Shown in pieces: positions 12,437 to 21,945 of a DNA stretch of 64,000 bases. Origin of the DNA: Paenibacillus sp. 1_12 (lineage in GTDB: Bacteria; Bacillota; Bacilli; Paenibacillales; NBRC-103111); contig NZ_FOTE01000014.1 of NCBI RefSeq assembly GCF_900114475.1, forward strand, positions 1-64,000, written 5' to 3'. A program made the translations under genes and the position numbers. The notes below the pieces were generated by a model. It did not search any database. It was not told where the DNA came from and saw only the letters and a program-made list of their open reading frames with translations. Numbering within the stretch: position 1 is the stretch's first letter; every line of letters begins with the position of its first letter.

Positions 12437-13291
12437 ATGGTGGGCCAACAGCGTCAATTACAACGACTGCGCAGTGTAATCCTGCACCTCTTCGTATTCG
12501 GCTTTGCTTTGATCATGATTTATCCACTAGCCTGGATGCTGTCCAGCTCGCTCAAGGATAATTCGGAAATTTTCATCAATGCGCACCAACTGCTACCCTC
12601 CCATTTTAATTTTAATAACTATATTAACGGTTTTAAAGGTTTTGCAGGCACGTCATTTGTCGTGTTTTATAAAAACTCGCTGATCATCACCCTGTTTTCC
12701 GTCGTTGGAACGGTCGTTTCCTCTACGATGGTAGCCTATGGCTTCGCCAGAATCCGTTTTCGCGGCTCACGTTTCTGGTTTGCCTGCATGATGATGACGA
12801 TGATGCTGCCTTCCGAGGTATTGACGATTCCCCAGTATATCTTTTTTCAAAAAATAGACTGGATTAATACGTTTCTTCCGCTCATTGTGCCGTCTTTTTT
12901 TGGAGGAGCGTTCTTTATTTTCCTGATTATTCAGTTCCTGCGCGGCATTCCGAAGGAGCTGGACGAATCGGCCACGATCGATGGCTGCGGAAGATACCGA
13001 ATCTTCATGCAGATCCTGGTTCCGCTGCTCGTCCCGCCGATTATTACCGTATCGATATTTAAATTTTATTGGACATGGGATGATTTTTTCAGCCCGCTGC
13101 TGTACCTCAACTCGCCCAAGCTGGCTACCGTATCACTTGCAATCAAGAATATGTCCGACCCGACAGCACAAACCGATTGGGGCGCTATGTTTGCCATGTC
13201 CGTGCTGTCATTGCTCCCGATTGTGGTCGTGTTCATAGGCTTTCAAAAGTATATCGTCGAGGGTATCAGTACAACGGGATTAAAGGGTTAA
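12437..13291 (+). CDS. Sugar ABC transporter permease, MalG-type
   Basis: A 284-residue permease with six helices and the EAA-type loop DESATIDGCGRYRIFMQILVPLL. Its ATG is three bases after the stop of the upstream permease, with GGGGGA as ribosome binding site, so the two are translationally close. No ATP-binding subunit gene follows; importers of this group in Bacilli share a general ATPase such as MsmX, encoded elsewhere. Confidence 0.9.
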   Translation: MVGQQRQLQRLRSVILHLFVFGFALIMIYPLAWMLSSSLKDNSEIFINAHQLLPSHFNFNNYINGFKGFAGTSFVVFYKNSLIITLFSVVGTVVSSTMVAYGFARIRFRGSRFWFACMMMTMMLPSEVLTIPQYIFFQKIDWINTFLPLIVPSFFGGAFFIFLIIQFLRGIPKELDESATIDGCGRYRIFMQILVPLLVPPIITVSIFKFYWTWDDFFSPLLYLNSPKLATVSLAIKNMSDPTAQTDWGAMFAMSVLSLLPIVVVFIGFQKYIVEGISTTGLKG

Positions 13292-13296
13292 ATGAC

Positions 13297-13341
13297 AAAG
13301 AACTGCACATTCCCGGAAGAGGGAAGGCAGTTCTTTTGTTT
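13297..13341 (+). terminator. Terminator of the ABC importer operon
   Basis: AAAGAACTGC (13297-13306) pairs with GCAGTTCTTT (13327-13336), followed by TGTTTG. It starts five bases past the permease stop codon. Confidence 0.85.
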
Positions 13342-13369
13342 GTGAAAGGGCTTGCTATGTGTATTGCTG

Positions 13370-13777
13370 TTATGTGGTTGGTATATGGGAAGCAGCCTGA
13401 TTCGTGAAAATACGGTCCAGTGCCATAAGCCTGCTGCCTGCCAGCACCAGATGTATTGACATCACAAGTACGGCAAGCTCAAATTCAAAGCCGCCGGCAA
13501 ATCCCATCGTATACTTAGCCGCGATAATGGCCGTAACCATAATCACACAAAAAATCGCTGCAAAAATACGTGTTCCGAGGCCGATGATCGCACAAACGCC
13601 TCCAATAATTTCAAGCGCCCCAACCGGATAAGCCAAATAGCCAGGAATGCCAAGCTGCTCAAAAAAACCTATGGTGTTGTCGATTCCCCCTTGGTATTTC
13701 ATCAAACCATGGACGAGAAAAATAATGCCGACTGTAATTCTGGAGATTAGGATTCCGATTTCTGCTTTGGTATTCAT
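13370..13777 (-). CDS. DoxX family membrane protein
   Basis: A 135-residue protein with four predicted transmembrane helices and the DoxX pattern RITVGIIFLVHGLMKYQGG. Family members are small membrane proteins linked to redox and thiol stress in some bacteria, but their reaction is not settled. The ATG at 13777 has AGGAGG seven bases upstream; the longer open frame has no such site. It is the last gene of the blaI-M56-doxX run, with its own promoter-like region and a BlaI-like operator at 13801-13819. Confidence 0.85.
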   Translation of the reverse strand: MNTKAEIGILISRITVGIIFLVHGLMKYQGGIDNTIGFFEQLGIPGYLAYPVGALEIIGGVCAIIGLGTRIFAAIFCVIMVTAIIAAKYTMGFAGGFEFELAVLVMSIHLVLAGSRLMALDRIFTNQAASHIPTT

Positions 13778-13800
13778 ATGAATGCCTCCTCTAATTATTA

Positions 13801-13834
13801 ACACTATGATATGTAGTGTATAAGATTAAAAAAA
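13801..13834 (-). promoter_or_regulatory. doxX promoter with BlaI-like operator
   Basis: ACACTA (13801-13806) and TAGTGT (13814-13819) form an inverted repeat containing ACTAT-N5-GTAGT, the same layout as the ACTAC-N5-GTAGT repeat before blaI. On the minus strand a TTGATT -35 and TACATA -10 with 17-bp spacing overlap it. This suggests that the BlaI-like repressor also controls doxX. Confidence 0.55.
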
Positions 13835-14686
13835 TCAAATTAAATTGAAAACAAATAAAATAGAAATCAACACGATGATCTGCAGCGAGATTAGGGTTGA
13901 TGTAATCGGGGGTTTAAATGAAATCTTGGCTTGCGGGTCGAGAATTTGGTTAATTCTGTAGTTAACCGATGTATCGGCAAAGGATGCATAGGTAAAGGGC
14001 ATCGTAAAGGCCGGGCTTTTTTTGACTAATTTAAGCAGGGCGCTGCCCAATTCTATAGAAGAGCCCAGCTGTTGAATCGCATACTGATCAGCCACAATTT
14101 CTCTGGCAATCTTATAGTGGTGAAGCATCCATTTCAATAGAGGAATGTACCAGAACATCGAAGCACACAAAGACAGGATCAGTATTTTTAGCGGGTCTGC
14201 GCTTTGTTGATGCTGCTTTTCATGATAGAGGACAGCTTTAATTTCCTCGTTATCCAGTAGATGCAATAATCCCGTAGTCACAAAAATCCGCGGCTTCAAA
14301 TAGCCCATCGTAAATGCCATAGGCTTCTTGCTGGAGACGATGTGGATACCGGCAGCTTCCGGAACGTCAAGCTTATTGGCCTGTTGAACGGAGCTGATAT
14401 CGGGTTGTTCACGGAGCAGCTTGCGATACATGCGTTGAGACAGGAACAACTGCTTGCTGAGCAGCCAGAAGAACATCACGAACGTATATACAACCAGTCC
14501 ACCAAGGAAATAGCCCATTGTTAAAAAGCCCATTGATTTGAGCCAGCTGTTGCACAGCTGCAAAATATTAAAGCTGATTTCACGTCCGAATAGAAGATGC
14601 AGGGCGTACATGCCCATTTGCAGAAGGATGAAACCAGCAATTAAAAGACACGAAACAAAGATAAATCTGGATCGGTTTGTCCACAT
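13835..14686 (-). CDS. M56 family membrane metallopeptidase (BlaR1-like, short)
   Basis: A 283-residue integral membrane protein with several transmembrane helices, zinc motif HEKQH (about residues 155-159) and downstream REIVADQYA supplying the third ligand. This is the protease module of BlaR1/MecR1 without the extracellular penicillin-binding sensor domain. Such short partners sit next to BlaI-type repressors and are thought to cleave them on a signal. Its ATG is two bases from the blaI stop, with AAGGAC before it, so the pair is translationally coupled. The signal is unknown. Confidence 0.85.
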   Translation of the reverse strand: MWTNRSRFIFVSCLLIAGFILLQMGMYALHLLFGREISFNILQLCNSWLKSMGFLTMGYFLGGLVVYTFVMFFWLLSKQLFLSQRMYRKLLREQPDISSVQQANKLDVPEAAGIHIVSSKKPMAFTMGYLKPRIFVTTGLLHLLDNEEIKAVLYHEKQHQQSADPLKILILSLCASMFWYIPLLKWMLHHYKIAREIVADQYAIQQLGSSIELGSALLKLVKKSPAFTMPFTYASFADTSVNYRINQILDPQAKISFKPPITSTLISLQIIVLISILFVFNLI

Positions 14687-14688
14687 GG

Positions 14689-15108
14689 TTAATTGTCCTT
14701 TTTGAGCGCCTTAATTTTTTGTTCCAGCATGGCTATTAAATCCACATCGACTTCTTCCAGCGCATCCAGCATATGATTGACCACAAGCGGCCCGAACTCC
14801 TCGATCAGTTCATGGGTAAGTTCCTTGGACTGGTTCTCCAGAAAATCGTCCCTGCTCACCATAGGCTGGTACAAACCAGTTCTTCCTTCTGTTCGTTTGG
14901 TCAGGAAGCCTTTATCGACTAACCGATTCATAACAGTCATAACCGTATTGAAATTTAGGGGTTTTGTCTGGTCCTGATCCAACTTGGCTTGAACGTCCTT
15001 AATGGCCAATTCGGAGCTATCCCACAAGATGTTCATGATTTTGGCTTCCAAAGGTCCAAAAAATCGATTTAAACCCCTTTCATGATATTTGAAATTGTGT
15101 ATCTTCAC
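14689..15108 (-). CDS. BlaI/MecI/CopY family repressor
   Basis: A 139-residue winged-helix repressor. The core pattern EAKIMNILWDS, then VMTVMNRLVDKGFLTKRTEGRTGLYQP, is typical of BlaI; the C-terminus is a dimerisation helix. I choose the GTG at 15108, since GAGGTG lies seven bases upstream; the open frame extends 17 codons further without a ribosome binding site. It is first in the operon with the M56 peptidase and represses it from the operator at 15124-15138. Confidence 0.88.
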   Translation of the reverse strand: MKIHNFKYHERGLNRFFGPLEAKIMNILWDSSELAIKDVQAKLDQDQTKPLNFNTVMTVMNRLVDKGFLTKRTEGRTGLYQPMVSRDDFLENQSKELTHELIEEFGPLVVNHMLDALEEVDVDLIAMLEQKIKALKKDN

Positions 15109-15123
15109 TTTACAACACCTCAC

Positions 15124-15159
15124 ACTACTTATTGTAGTTACCTGTAAATCAACTGTCAA
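15124..15159 (-). promoter_or_regulatory. blaI operon promoter and operator
   Basis: On the minus strand a consensus TTGACA (15154-15159) and TACAAT (15131-15136) are spaced by exactly 17 bp. The inverted repeat ACTAC-TTATT-GTAGT (15124-15138) covers the -10, the classic site for a BlaI-family dimer and consistent with autorepression. Confidence 0.8.
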
Positions 15160-15343
15160 CTAGTCAGATTTGGTTGTTAGTCAACTGTTGAACCTGCGTG
15201 TGGTTGGTGAGCTATAGGAGTTGGCAGCGGGGCTTCGCCCTACAATCTGATGTATGTTACGGGGTTCATCATGGGCATGATTGGGGTATGAGTATATCAG
15301 ACGGTTATCTGAACTACAGTCCCGCTAGGGAAGGAGAACTCCC

Positions 15344-16189
15344 ATGGACAGCTACCGACCTATCATGATTGTTACAGGTGCCAACTCAGGGATGGGCTTA
15401 GCCACTACAATAGCTTTGGCGAAACAAGGCTGCAGAGTCATTATGGCATGCAGGAGTCCAGAGCGCGGCGAACGTGCGCTGCAGGAGGCGATCCAGCAGA
15501 GCAGTTCCCGACATATTGAGCTAATGCGCTGTGATTTAGGTTCACTGGACAGCGTTCGTGAGTTTGCGGATACTTTTAAAGCGAAGTATACACATTTGGA
15601 TGCATTGATCAATAATGCAGGGGTATTTGCCTTAAAGCGGCAGGTAACCGAGGACGGCTTCGAAATTCAGCTTGGTGTGAATCATCTGGGGCATTTCTTA
15701 CTGACAGAGCTGCTGCTGGATTCATTGATTCACGCCATGCAAGGACGGATCGTGGTTGTATCCTCAGGTGCTCATAAAGTGGGCTCGATCTACTGGGAAG
15801 ACCCCTTTTTCACAAAAGGCTACAGTTTCTGGAAAGGGTACGCGCAATCGAAGCTGGCTAATATCTTATTTACCAAAGAACTTGCCAGACGCTTAAAGGG
15901 GACCCGGGTAACTGTCAATTGTGTACATCCGGGAGCGGTCGCTACGAGCCTTGGGGTTGATCGCAATACGGGCTTCGGTAAATCGGTGCTGGCATTTCTG
16001 AGCTTGTTTTTTCTCACACCTGAGGAAGGGATGCAGACCGCGTTGTATTTGGCAACGAGTGAAGACATGAGGGGCATTTCGGGTGAGTACTTTTATAAGA
16101 AAAAAATAGCTTCTGTTTCAGCGAAAGCACAAGATCCGGAGTTAGCCCGCAGCCTGTGGATATGGAGCGAGCAGCAGGTTGGCAAGTAG
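15344..16189 (+). CDS. Short-chain dehydrogenase/reductase, retinol dehydrogenase-like
   Basis: A 281-residue SDR oxidoreductase. It has the nucleotide-binding TGANSGMGLA (about residues 11-20), the structural NNAG, a catalytic Ser in VVSSGAH, and YAQSK with Tyr about residue 166. The pattern matches the RDH/WW-domain-oxidoreductase group, usually NADP-linked. The substrate is not predictable. AAGGAG precedes the ATG at 15344. It stands alone. Confidence 0.9.
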   Translation: MDSYRPIMIVTGANSGMGLATTIALAKQGCRVIMACRSPERGERALQEAIQQSSSRHIELMRCDLGSLDSVREFADTFKAKYTHLDALINNAGVFALKRQVTEDGFEIQLGVNHLGHFLLTELLLDSLIHAMQGRIVVVSSGAHKVGSIYWEDPFFTKGYSFWKGYAQSKLANILFTKELARRLKGTRVTVNCVHPGAVATSLGVDRNTGFGKSVLAFLSLFFLTPEEGMQTALYLATSEDMRGISGEYFYKKKIASVSAKAQDPELARSLWIWSEQQVGK

Positions 16190-16436
16190 CTGATACCGAA
16201 GTAAATCATTGCCAAAGTAGCACGCGATTACGGCGGAGCTGCTTTTTTGCTGAGGGTTCGTTTGGGTACAAAGGGTGATGCAGTGGCATTTAGGAAGAGC
16301 GGATACGGTATATAATCAATGCAAATGGCCCAATAGCTATCCAATGCTTCCATACGGGGATGTTTCGTTTCCTTCATTTGTCGGTAATAAGGGTAGATGA
16401 ACAAGTTCTCTACAAAATCTTGAAGGAGATGCACCT

Positions 16437-16859
16437 ATGGACAATTCCCAATACGCAAAGCATTATTCGGATGAGAGTTTTTGGGGGAAATTAAAGAAGG
16501 CAGCTAAAGATGCGGGACTGAAAGTGGTATACGCAGGATTGCTCCTTTATTATGCGCTGCAAAGTCCAAAGACGCCGATGAAGGCAAAAATACAAATTTA
16601 TGGAGCACTCGGCTACCTCATTTTTCCATTCGATATCATACCGGATATGATTCCGGTTGTTGGTTATTTGGACGATTTGGGTGCGCTGATGCTGGCGATA
16701 GGTGCGGTCGCGATGAGTATCGATAAAGAGGTCAAGCACAAAGCCAAGATTAAGCTGATCGATTTTTTTGGCGTTGATGCGGTCCGTAATCAGGACATTA
16801 TTGATGTGGATGCCTATATGGTGAAGGATGAGGTTAGCGTAAGCCTTTCGAAGGAATAA
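16437..16859 (+). CDS. ykvA: YkvA family DUF1232 protein
   Basis: A 140-residue protein with the DUF1232 core YGALGYLIFPFDIIPDMIPVVGYLDDLGAL and two membrane-associated hydrophobic stretches. The family function is unknown. AAGGAG precedes the ATG. A terminator follows at 16883-16921, so it is monocistronic. Confidence 0.88.
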   Translation: MDNSQYAKHYSDESFWGKLKKAAKDAGLKVVYAGLLLYYALQSPKTPMKAKIQIYGALGYLIFPFDIIPDMIPVVGYLDDLGALMLAIGAVAMSIDKEVKHKAKIKLIDFFGVDAVRNQDIIDVDAYMVKDEVSVSLSKE

Positions 16860-16882
16860 CGCCAAATTGTTCGCGCAAAAAA

Positions 16883-16921
16883 GCTTGAAATTCAGTGCAA
16901 AGGCTGAGTTTCAGGTTTTTT
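16883..16921 (+). terminator. Terminator after ykvA
   Basis: CTTGAAA-TTCAG pairs with CTGA-TTTCAGG in an imperfect stem, followed by six T. Confidence 0.75.
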
Positions 16922-17052
16922 GCTATTTGATCAGGTGGGAGTGGCAATGGGGCCGTTCTTTTTTTATATCAGATGCAGAAAATACCTTAAGTTAACGGAA
17001 AGTATATGATACAATATCAGCGTGACAGCGTGTACAAAGGGGATAACATCGG

Positions 17053-18507
17053 ATGAAACTAAGAGAGCTGACAGGTCCATTGATAGCGATTTCATTACCT
17101 TTTCTTTTATTTAATTTGTTGAAGTTTAATCCTTCGCTCGATATTCAGTTCGCGGTACCCCGCGGACATTTTTATATTGTCAGCTCTGTTGCCCTACTTG
17201 CGAGTATTATTGCGATTGCCGTGGGCATATCGGGGAGTCGGGTGCGCAATATCAAGATCAGCTTTTTGGCGATGGCCTTTATTTCATTAGCTGAGGTTTT
17301 TTCCGTGCATGGCTTGTCCACACCGAATATGCTTATTCATGTGTCTCATTTGCCTGGAGTGGCCGCACAGGGGAGTGTTTTATTAGCCTCTTTCTGGCTG
17401 TGGCTATCCTCGGTGTCATCTGATAATGGATTCATTGTGCGTCTATCCAAATGGAGACAATGGTTAGTGCCGATATGGACGATAGGTTTAGGTATACTTG
17501 GATTCGCTGCTCTCTCATTTCCACATTTGATAGAGTGGGTACCTCTTGACGGGCTTGCATCCAAGTGGTTGTCGACCGGAGGAGTCATTTTCCTTAATGG
17601 CATGACGATGTATCGATATCATCAATCATATCGCTATTCCCGGTTTCCGCTTCAGGCTGCGATTGTCTACAGCTGCTGCTGGATGATAAATGCGCAGCTG
17701 ATCATTGTGTTAGGCGAGACCTGGCGGCTGAGCTGGTGGCTGTACCATTTTCTGTTGTTGGCTTCCATGCTGGTTATGCTGTACGGTTTATTCAAGCAGT
17801 ATGCGTCTAATCAATCCTTGACCATGACAATCCGCTCCTTGTTCACCAACGATCCGGTAGAACGAATAACGAGCTGTTTGTCACCAAGTGTAAAAGAGCT
17901 GGTATTGGCGACGGAAATTAAGGATACCTATACAGCAGGCCATAATTTCAGGGTGACGATGTATGCCCTAAAGCTTGCAGAAGAAATGCAGCTGCAGCCG
18001 GAGCAGCTCCGTGCTCTGTCACAAGGGGCGATTGTTCATGATGTCGGCAAGAACATGATACCTGACGCAATATTGAACAAGCCAGGACGACTTACACCGG
18101 AGGAGCGTTTCATTATTGAAACGCATCCGGTAAAAGGCTATGAAATGTGCAGAAATCTGGGGTTTATGAAAGAGGAGCTGGATATTATCCGATCTCACCA
18201 TGAAAAATGGGATGGGACCGGATATCCGGATCGTCTGCAAGGCGAGGAGATTCCGCTATTGTCGAGAATCGTTGCTGTCGCTGATGTTTATGATGCGTTG
18301 ACCTCTACCCGCTCCTACCGGAAGGCATGGACGCATGAAGAGGCTATACATTTCTTGAAGGAGCACAGTGGCAGTCATTTTGATCCAATCTGTGTACAAG
18401 CTTGGGTGAATGTAAGCAGCAGAGACCCTGAAGTGTATCGGCTGCCCTCTAACCTGGCCAGTCCGTTATTCATGAGTATGCCTTCTGGTCATAAAGGCGT
18501 GGTTTGA
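17053..18507 (+). CDS. Membrane HD-GYP phosphodiesterase
   Basis: A 484-residue protein. Residues 1-255 hold about seven to eight transmembrane helices with no named sensor domain; the C-terminal half is an HD-GYP domain with HDVGK, RSHHEKWDGTGYPDRLQGEEIP and ADVYDALTS. HD-GYP enzymes hydrolyse cyclic di-GMP; metal-binding His and Asp residues are all visible. The membrane part suggests an environmental input. A bidirectional terminator at 18537-18566 ends it. Confidence 0.88.
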   Translation: MKLRELTGPLIAISLPFLLFNLLKFNPSLDIQFAVPRGHFYIVSSVALLASIIAIAVGISGSRVRNIKISFLAMAFISLAEVFSVHGLSTPNMLIHVSHLPGVAAQGSVLLASFWLWLSSVSSDNGFIVRLSKWRQWLVPIWTIGLGILGFAALSFPHLIEWVPLDGLASKWLSTGGVIFLNGMTMYRYHQSYRYSRFPLQAAIVYSCCWMINAQLIIVLGETWRLSWWLYHFLLLASMLVMLYGLFKQYASNQSLTMTIRSLFTNDPVERITSCLSPSVKELVLATEIKDTYTAGHNFRVTMYALKLAEEMQLQPEQLRALSQGAIVHDVGKNMIPDAILNKPGRLTPEERFIIETHPVKGYEMCRNLGFMKEELDIIRSHHEKWDGTGYPDRLQGEEIPLLSRIVAVADVYDALTSTRSYRKAWTHEEAIHFLKEHSGSHFDPICVQAWVNVSSRDPEVYRLPSNLASPLFMSMPSGHKGVV

Positions 18508-18536
18508 TTGTATCCATGCCAACATAGCAGCATTAA

Positions 18537-18566
18537 AAAACCTCGAACTCAACGGTTCGAGGTTTT
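18537..18566. terminator. Bidirectional terminator, HD-GYP / siderophore ATPase
   Basis: AAAACCTCGAAC (18537-18548) pairs with GTTCGAGGTTTT (18555-18566) between two convergent genes. A-run on one side and T-run on the other allow use from both strands. Confidence 0.88.
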
Positions 18567-18593
18567 ACAAATCACTTAATAAATTAAATCAGG

Positions 18594-19448
18594 CTACCTG
18601 CCCACAGACGCAGGCTCTTTGTGGCCGGCCGACTCGCTGCTGGCTGCTCCCGTTTTGTGAGCCTCTTGGGCCAATCCATACGGCAGACAGAGCGGAACGC
18701 CTGTACGCGGATCCGGAATAATATCCGCTTCAATGCCAAATACCTCACGTAGTACATTCAGGTTCATGACTTCTGTCGGAGTTCCATTACTGATGACGCG
18801 TCCTTTTTGAATAGCGACCATATGATGAGCATAGCGGGTGGCATGGTTGAGATCATGAACGACCATCACAATCGTGCGCCCTTCTTCTTCATTCAGCTTT
18901 TGCAGCAGCTTCAGCACTTCTAGCTGATGAGCCATATCCAAAAAGGTAGTCGGCTCATCCAAAAATAAAATGTCGGTTCCTTGTGCCAAAGCCATTGCTA
19001 TCCAGGCACGCTGCCGCTGCCCACCGGAAAGCTGATCTACGGGACGGTCATAAAATTCATTCATACCCGTCATTTCAATCGCCCACCGTACGGCTTCCTT
19101 ATCTTCCTTGGACAAGGAGCCAAAGCCCTTCTGGTGGGGAAAGCGGCCATAGGTGACAAGCTCCGATACCGTCAGTCCATCCGGTGCAATCGGATTTTGC
19201 GGCAATATCGCCAGCTGCTTGGCGACCTCCTTCGTTGGCTGACGGTGAATCGATTTGCCATCCAAAAACACGGTCCCGCCTGTTGGCTTCAGCATGCGTG
19301 CCATCGCTTTAAGAATGGTTGATTTGCCTGATCCATTAGCCCCGACAAGCGCCGTGATTTGACCCGAGGGTATACTAATATTTAAATGCTCAACAATACT
19401 GATGTCTCCATAAGCAATATTTAACTGTTCTGTATATAAGCGTCCCAT
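18594..19448 (-). CDS. Iron-siderophore ABC transporter ATPase, FecE/FhuC-type
   Basis: A 284-residue ATP-binding subunit. Walker [13 protein letters not shown] signature [10 protein letters not shown], Walker [10 protein letters not shown] and the switch His in VMVVHDLNH are all present. It belongs to the FecE/FepC/FhuC group that powers ferric siderophore or heme import. ATG 19448 has AAGGAG ten bases upstream. A Fur box lies at 19468-19488. No permease or binding protein is adjacent, so it is an orphan ATPase likely shared by permeases elsewhere. Confidence 0.92.
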   Translation of the reverse strand: MGRLYTEQLNIAYGDISIVEHLNISIPSGQITALVGANGSGKSTILKAMARMLKPTGGTVFLDGKSIHRQPTKEVAKQLAILPQNPIAPDGLTVSELVTYGRFPHQKGFGSLSKEDKEAVRWAIEMTGMNEFYDRPVDQLSGGQRQRAWIAMALAQGTDILFLDEPTTFLDMAHQLEVLKLLQKLNEEEGRTIVMVVHDLNHATRYAHHMVAIQKGRVISNGTPTEVMNLNVLREVFGIEADIIPDPRTGVPLCLPYGLAQEAHKTGAASSESAGHKEPASVGR

Positions 19449-19467
19449 CTGTATCCGCTCCTTATGA

Positions 19468-19488
19468 TGATACCGATTCTCATTATCA
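19468..19488 (-). promoter_or_regulatory. Fur box
   Basis: A 21-bp near-palindrome running TGATACC..CATTATCA matches the Fur consensus (GATAATGATAATCATTATC) closely and sits 20 bp before the ATPase start, so the gene is expected to be iron-repressed. Confidence 0.75.
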
Positions 19489-19587
19489 GTAAGATTATAT
19501 CTAATTATTGATGTGTATGACAACCCTAAATCGAATCATTTCTTAAATAAATTCAACTATATCCAGGTTCAGCATTGAATGGCCACC

Positions 19588-19612
19588 ACATATGCTTACA
19601 ACAAGCATATGT
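19588..19612. repeat. Perfect inverted repeat upstream of corA
   Basis: ACATATGCTT (19588-19597) and AAGCATATGT (19603-19612) flank ACAAC. It has no T-run, so it is more likely an operator or mRNA leader hairpin than a terminator. A TTGACT hexamer follows at 19615. Confidence 0.6.
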
Positions 19613-19717
19613 AGTTGACTCATTGTATGAAGTCATTGCGGTTGCGAAGCAGATCAAGCAAGGAGTATAGTGGAAGAGATAGGCAGCTGCAGCAATTTTG
19701 GTGAGGAGCAAGTGGTT

Positions 19718-20668
19718 ATGATAAGAATAATGGCTGTTGATCATCAGTTTCAAGTGATTCCCGAGGCTGGTTTAAGCGACCTGTCGGGTCCCAAAGTGAA
19801 ATGGTATTGGGTCGATTTTGACATTCCTACCGATGAAGAGGCACTGCTGCTGGATACCCACTTTCATTTTCATCCGTTAGCTATCGAGGACTGCTACCAT
19901 TTATTGCAGCGCCCAAAGCTGGATCATTATGATACCGTGAATTTTCTGGTTCTTCATGCTGTGAACGCGGTGACCTTGGGTGCGGAGGAGGTTGATATAT
20001 TCTGGGGAGATAACTTTATTGTTACCTACCACTTATCACCATCCTGGGAAATTGATGAAGCCTGGAGCCGGGTTGAGCAGCAGGAGGCGATACGTCAAAA
20101 AGGACATGCTTATGCGGCCTACCTGGTGATGGACAATATGGTCGACGAGTATTTCCCTTCCGTATATCAAATCGAGGACCAGCTGAATGAAATCGAAATC
20201 AAAGGCAGAAGCGCAACCGATCATCTGCTGATGAACGAAATATTTGAGATCAGAACGAAGCTGTTGAAGCTGCGTCGAACGATTGTGCCGATGCGGGACC
20301 TGCTGTATCGGATGGTCAGCTCGGATAAAATAGATGGGATCAAGGAGCAGCGGATTTATTTTACTGATATATACGATCATTTGTTGAAGCTGTCGGAAAT
20401 TATTGAGGCGACCCGTGATATGACCGCTGATATGCGAGACAGCTACGTATCACTGAATTCCACCCGGATGAACACCATTATGAAAACCTTAACGGTCATT
20501 ACGACGATTTTTATGCCTTTAACCTTTATTGCCGGCATTTACGGAATGAATTTTGCTTATATGCCTGAATTAACATGGCACTGGGGTTATTTCATTATAT
20601 TAGGTGCGATGTTCGGAATCGGATTTGCCATGTTTTTGTGGTTTTACCGCAAGGGCTGGTTCAAGTAG
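19718..20668 (+). CDS. corA: CorA-type divalent cation transporter
   Basis: A 316-residue Mg2+/Co2+ channel. The large N-terminal cytoplasmic domain, the long stalk helix, and two C-terminal transmembrane helices with the pore motif GMN in IAGIYGMNFAYMPE are present. ATG 19718 has GAGGAG nine bases upstream; the frame is open to a GTG at 19670 without support. The UvrC-like gene begins 32 bp downstream with its own AGGAGG and no terminator between, so they are probably cotranscribed. Confidence 0.93.
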   Translation: MIRIMAVDHQFQVIPEAGLSDLSGPKVKWYWVDFDIPTDEEALLLDTHFHFHPLAIEDCYHLLQRPKLDHYDTVNFLVLHAVNAVTLGAEEVDIFWGDNFIVTYHLSPSWEIDEAWSRVEQQEAIRQKGHAYAAYLVMDNMVDEYFPSVYQIEDQLNEIEIKGRSATDHLLMNEIFEIRTKLLKLRRTIVPMRDLLYRMVSSDKIDGIKEQRIYFTDIYDHLLKLSEIIEATRDMTADMRDSYVSLNSTRMNTIMKTLTVITTIFMPLTFIAGIYGMNFAYMPELTWHWGYFIILGAMFGIGFAMFLWFYRKGWFK

Positions 20669-20700
20669 CTACCAGATGACTAACAGGAGGACTTCAATCG

Positions 20701-21870
20701 ATGTCATTCGTGTTCCATGCCGGGGAATATCCAGAGGCACCGGGGTGTTATTTGATGAAAAACGCCGCGGGCCGGATCATTTATGTGGGAAAATCGAAAA
20801 ACCTGCGCAGCCGTCTGCGTTCCTACTTTCAGCAGCGCAAGCACCAGAAAAAAACGGTGCAGCTTGTTCAGGAAATTGCCTCGATTGAAGTGGTGCTGGT
20901 TAACAATGAATAGGAAAGCCTGCTGCTGGAAAATAATTTAATCAAAATTCATAAGCCCCACTACAATAGAGCGCTGAAAAAAGATAACAGCGGCTACGCG
21001 TACCTGCAATTGACAGCAGAGTCTATTCCGCGTTTGGACGTCTTTTATCGAAACCGCAATTCAGAGTCAGCACGTTTGAATGTTCCTTCGCTACCAACAG
21101 TAAGTAAACGCCCACCTATACCAACAGTAATGGCACAGTCTGCCATACCGCCAGCAGTATCCCTTAATCAGCAGCGCTTTGGTCCTTATCCGAGCTCCCG
21201 CTTTCGGAATGCCGTATTGGAATTCGTGACCGACCATTTTCGGCTGCGTACTTGTCGGACACTTCCAAGGCGAGCATGCCTGCTGTACCATATTGGCAAA
21301 TGCAGCGGTGTTTGCGAAGGATGGATCTCCGAGGAAGCCTATCGCGAAACGGCCTCTCAGGCAGCGGAGCTGCTTGTGAACAACGGCGAGGCGCTGATTG
21401 CGGCAATGTACAACAGGATTGGTGATTATGCCGAGCGTCTGGAATTTGAAAAGGCTGAGAACATGCTTCGCCACATTCGTATTCTCGAGAGATTGCCAGT
21501 CAAGCAAATTGTCGATCGTGAGGTGGTCGTCAATCAGGATGTGCTTTATTTCGGAAAGGACCACGTACTGATTGCCAAGGTGCAGGAGGGGATGCTGCGC
21601 GATTTCTATATGCAGGAGCTGGGCAAGGGCGATCAGGAAGCCAGCGCAGCTTGCGACAGCTTTCTGATATCGCATTACTGTGCGGATCGGCCGGACGAGC
21701 TTATTGTGAACCGGATAGTCGACCCCCGCAAAGTACGTGCATCACTGCGAGCAGCAGGGAGCAAGCCTTTGCTCATTACCCAGCCGAAGCGGGGATTGAA
21801 ATACGATCTGCTGCAGCTGTGCAAGGACAATTATGAGTATCGGATGCAGCGGAATCAATATCATTCTTAA
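20701..21870 (+). pseudogene. UvrC-like GIY-YIG nuclease interrupted by amber codon
   Basis: The frame from ATG 20701 to 21870 encodes a UvrC N-terminal-like protein of 388 residues, with a single TAG at 20911-20913. Before the stop is the GIY-YIG core (PGCYLMKNAAGRIIYVGKSKNLRSRL). Right after it in the same frame comes ESLLLENNLIKIHKPHYN, the conserved segment that includes the catalytic Glu of UvrC, then a Pro-rich insert, the UvrC Cys-region and a UVR-like helix pair EFEKAENMLRHIRIL. The C-terminal RNase H-like nuclease and helix-hairpin-helix regions of full UvrC are absent, as in shorter UvrC paralogues. Sequencing error, a true nonsense mutation or readthrough are possible. A terminator follows at 21946-21966. 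Confidence 0.8.
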
Positions 21871-21945
21871 GTGCAATTGTAAAAATACTGTTCAACACGA
21901 TAAGTGGATGTATACGGCAATCATCAACTAAATACGTAATGAAGG

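Noticed and set aside
16228-16434. 68-codon minus-strand open frame
   Set aside because: No ribosome binding site and no recognisable domain; it lies over the 3' end region of the SDR gene and the ykvA leader.
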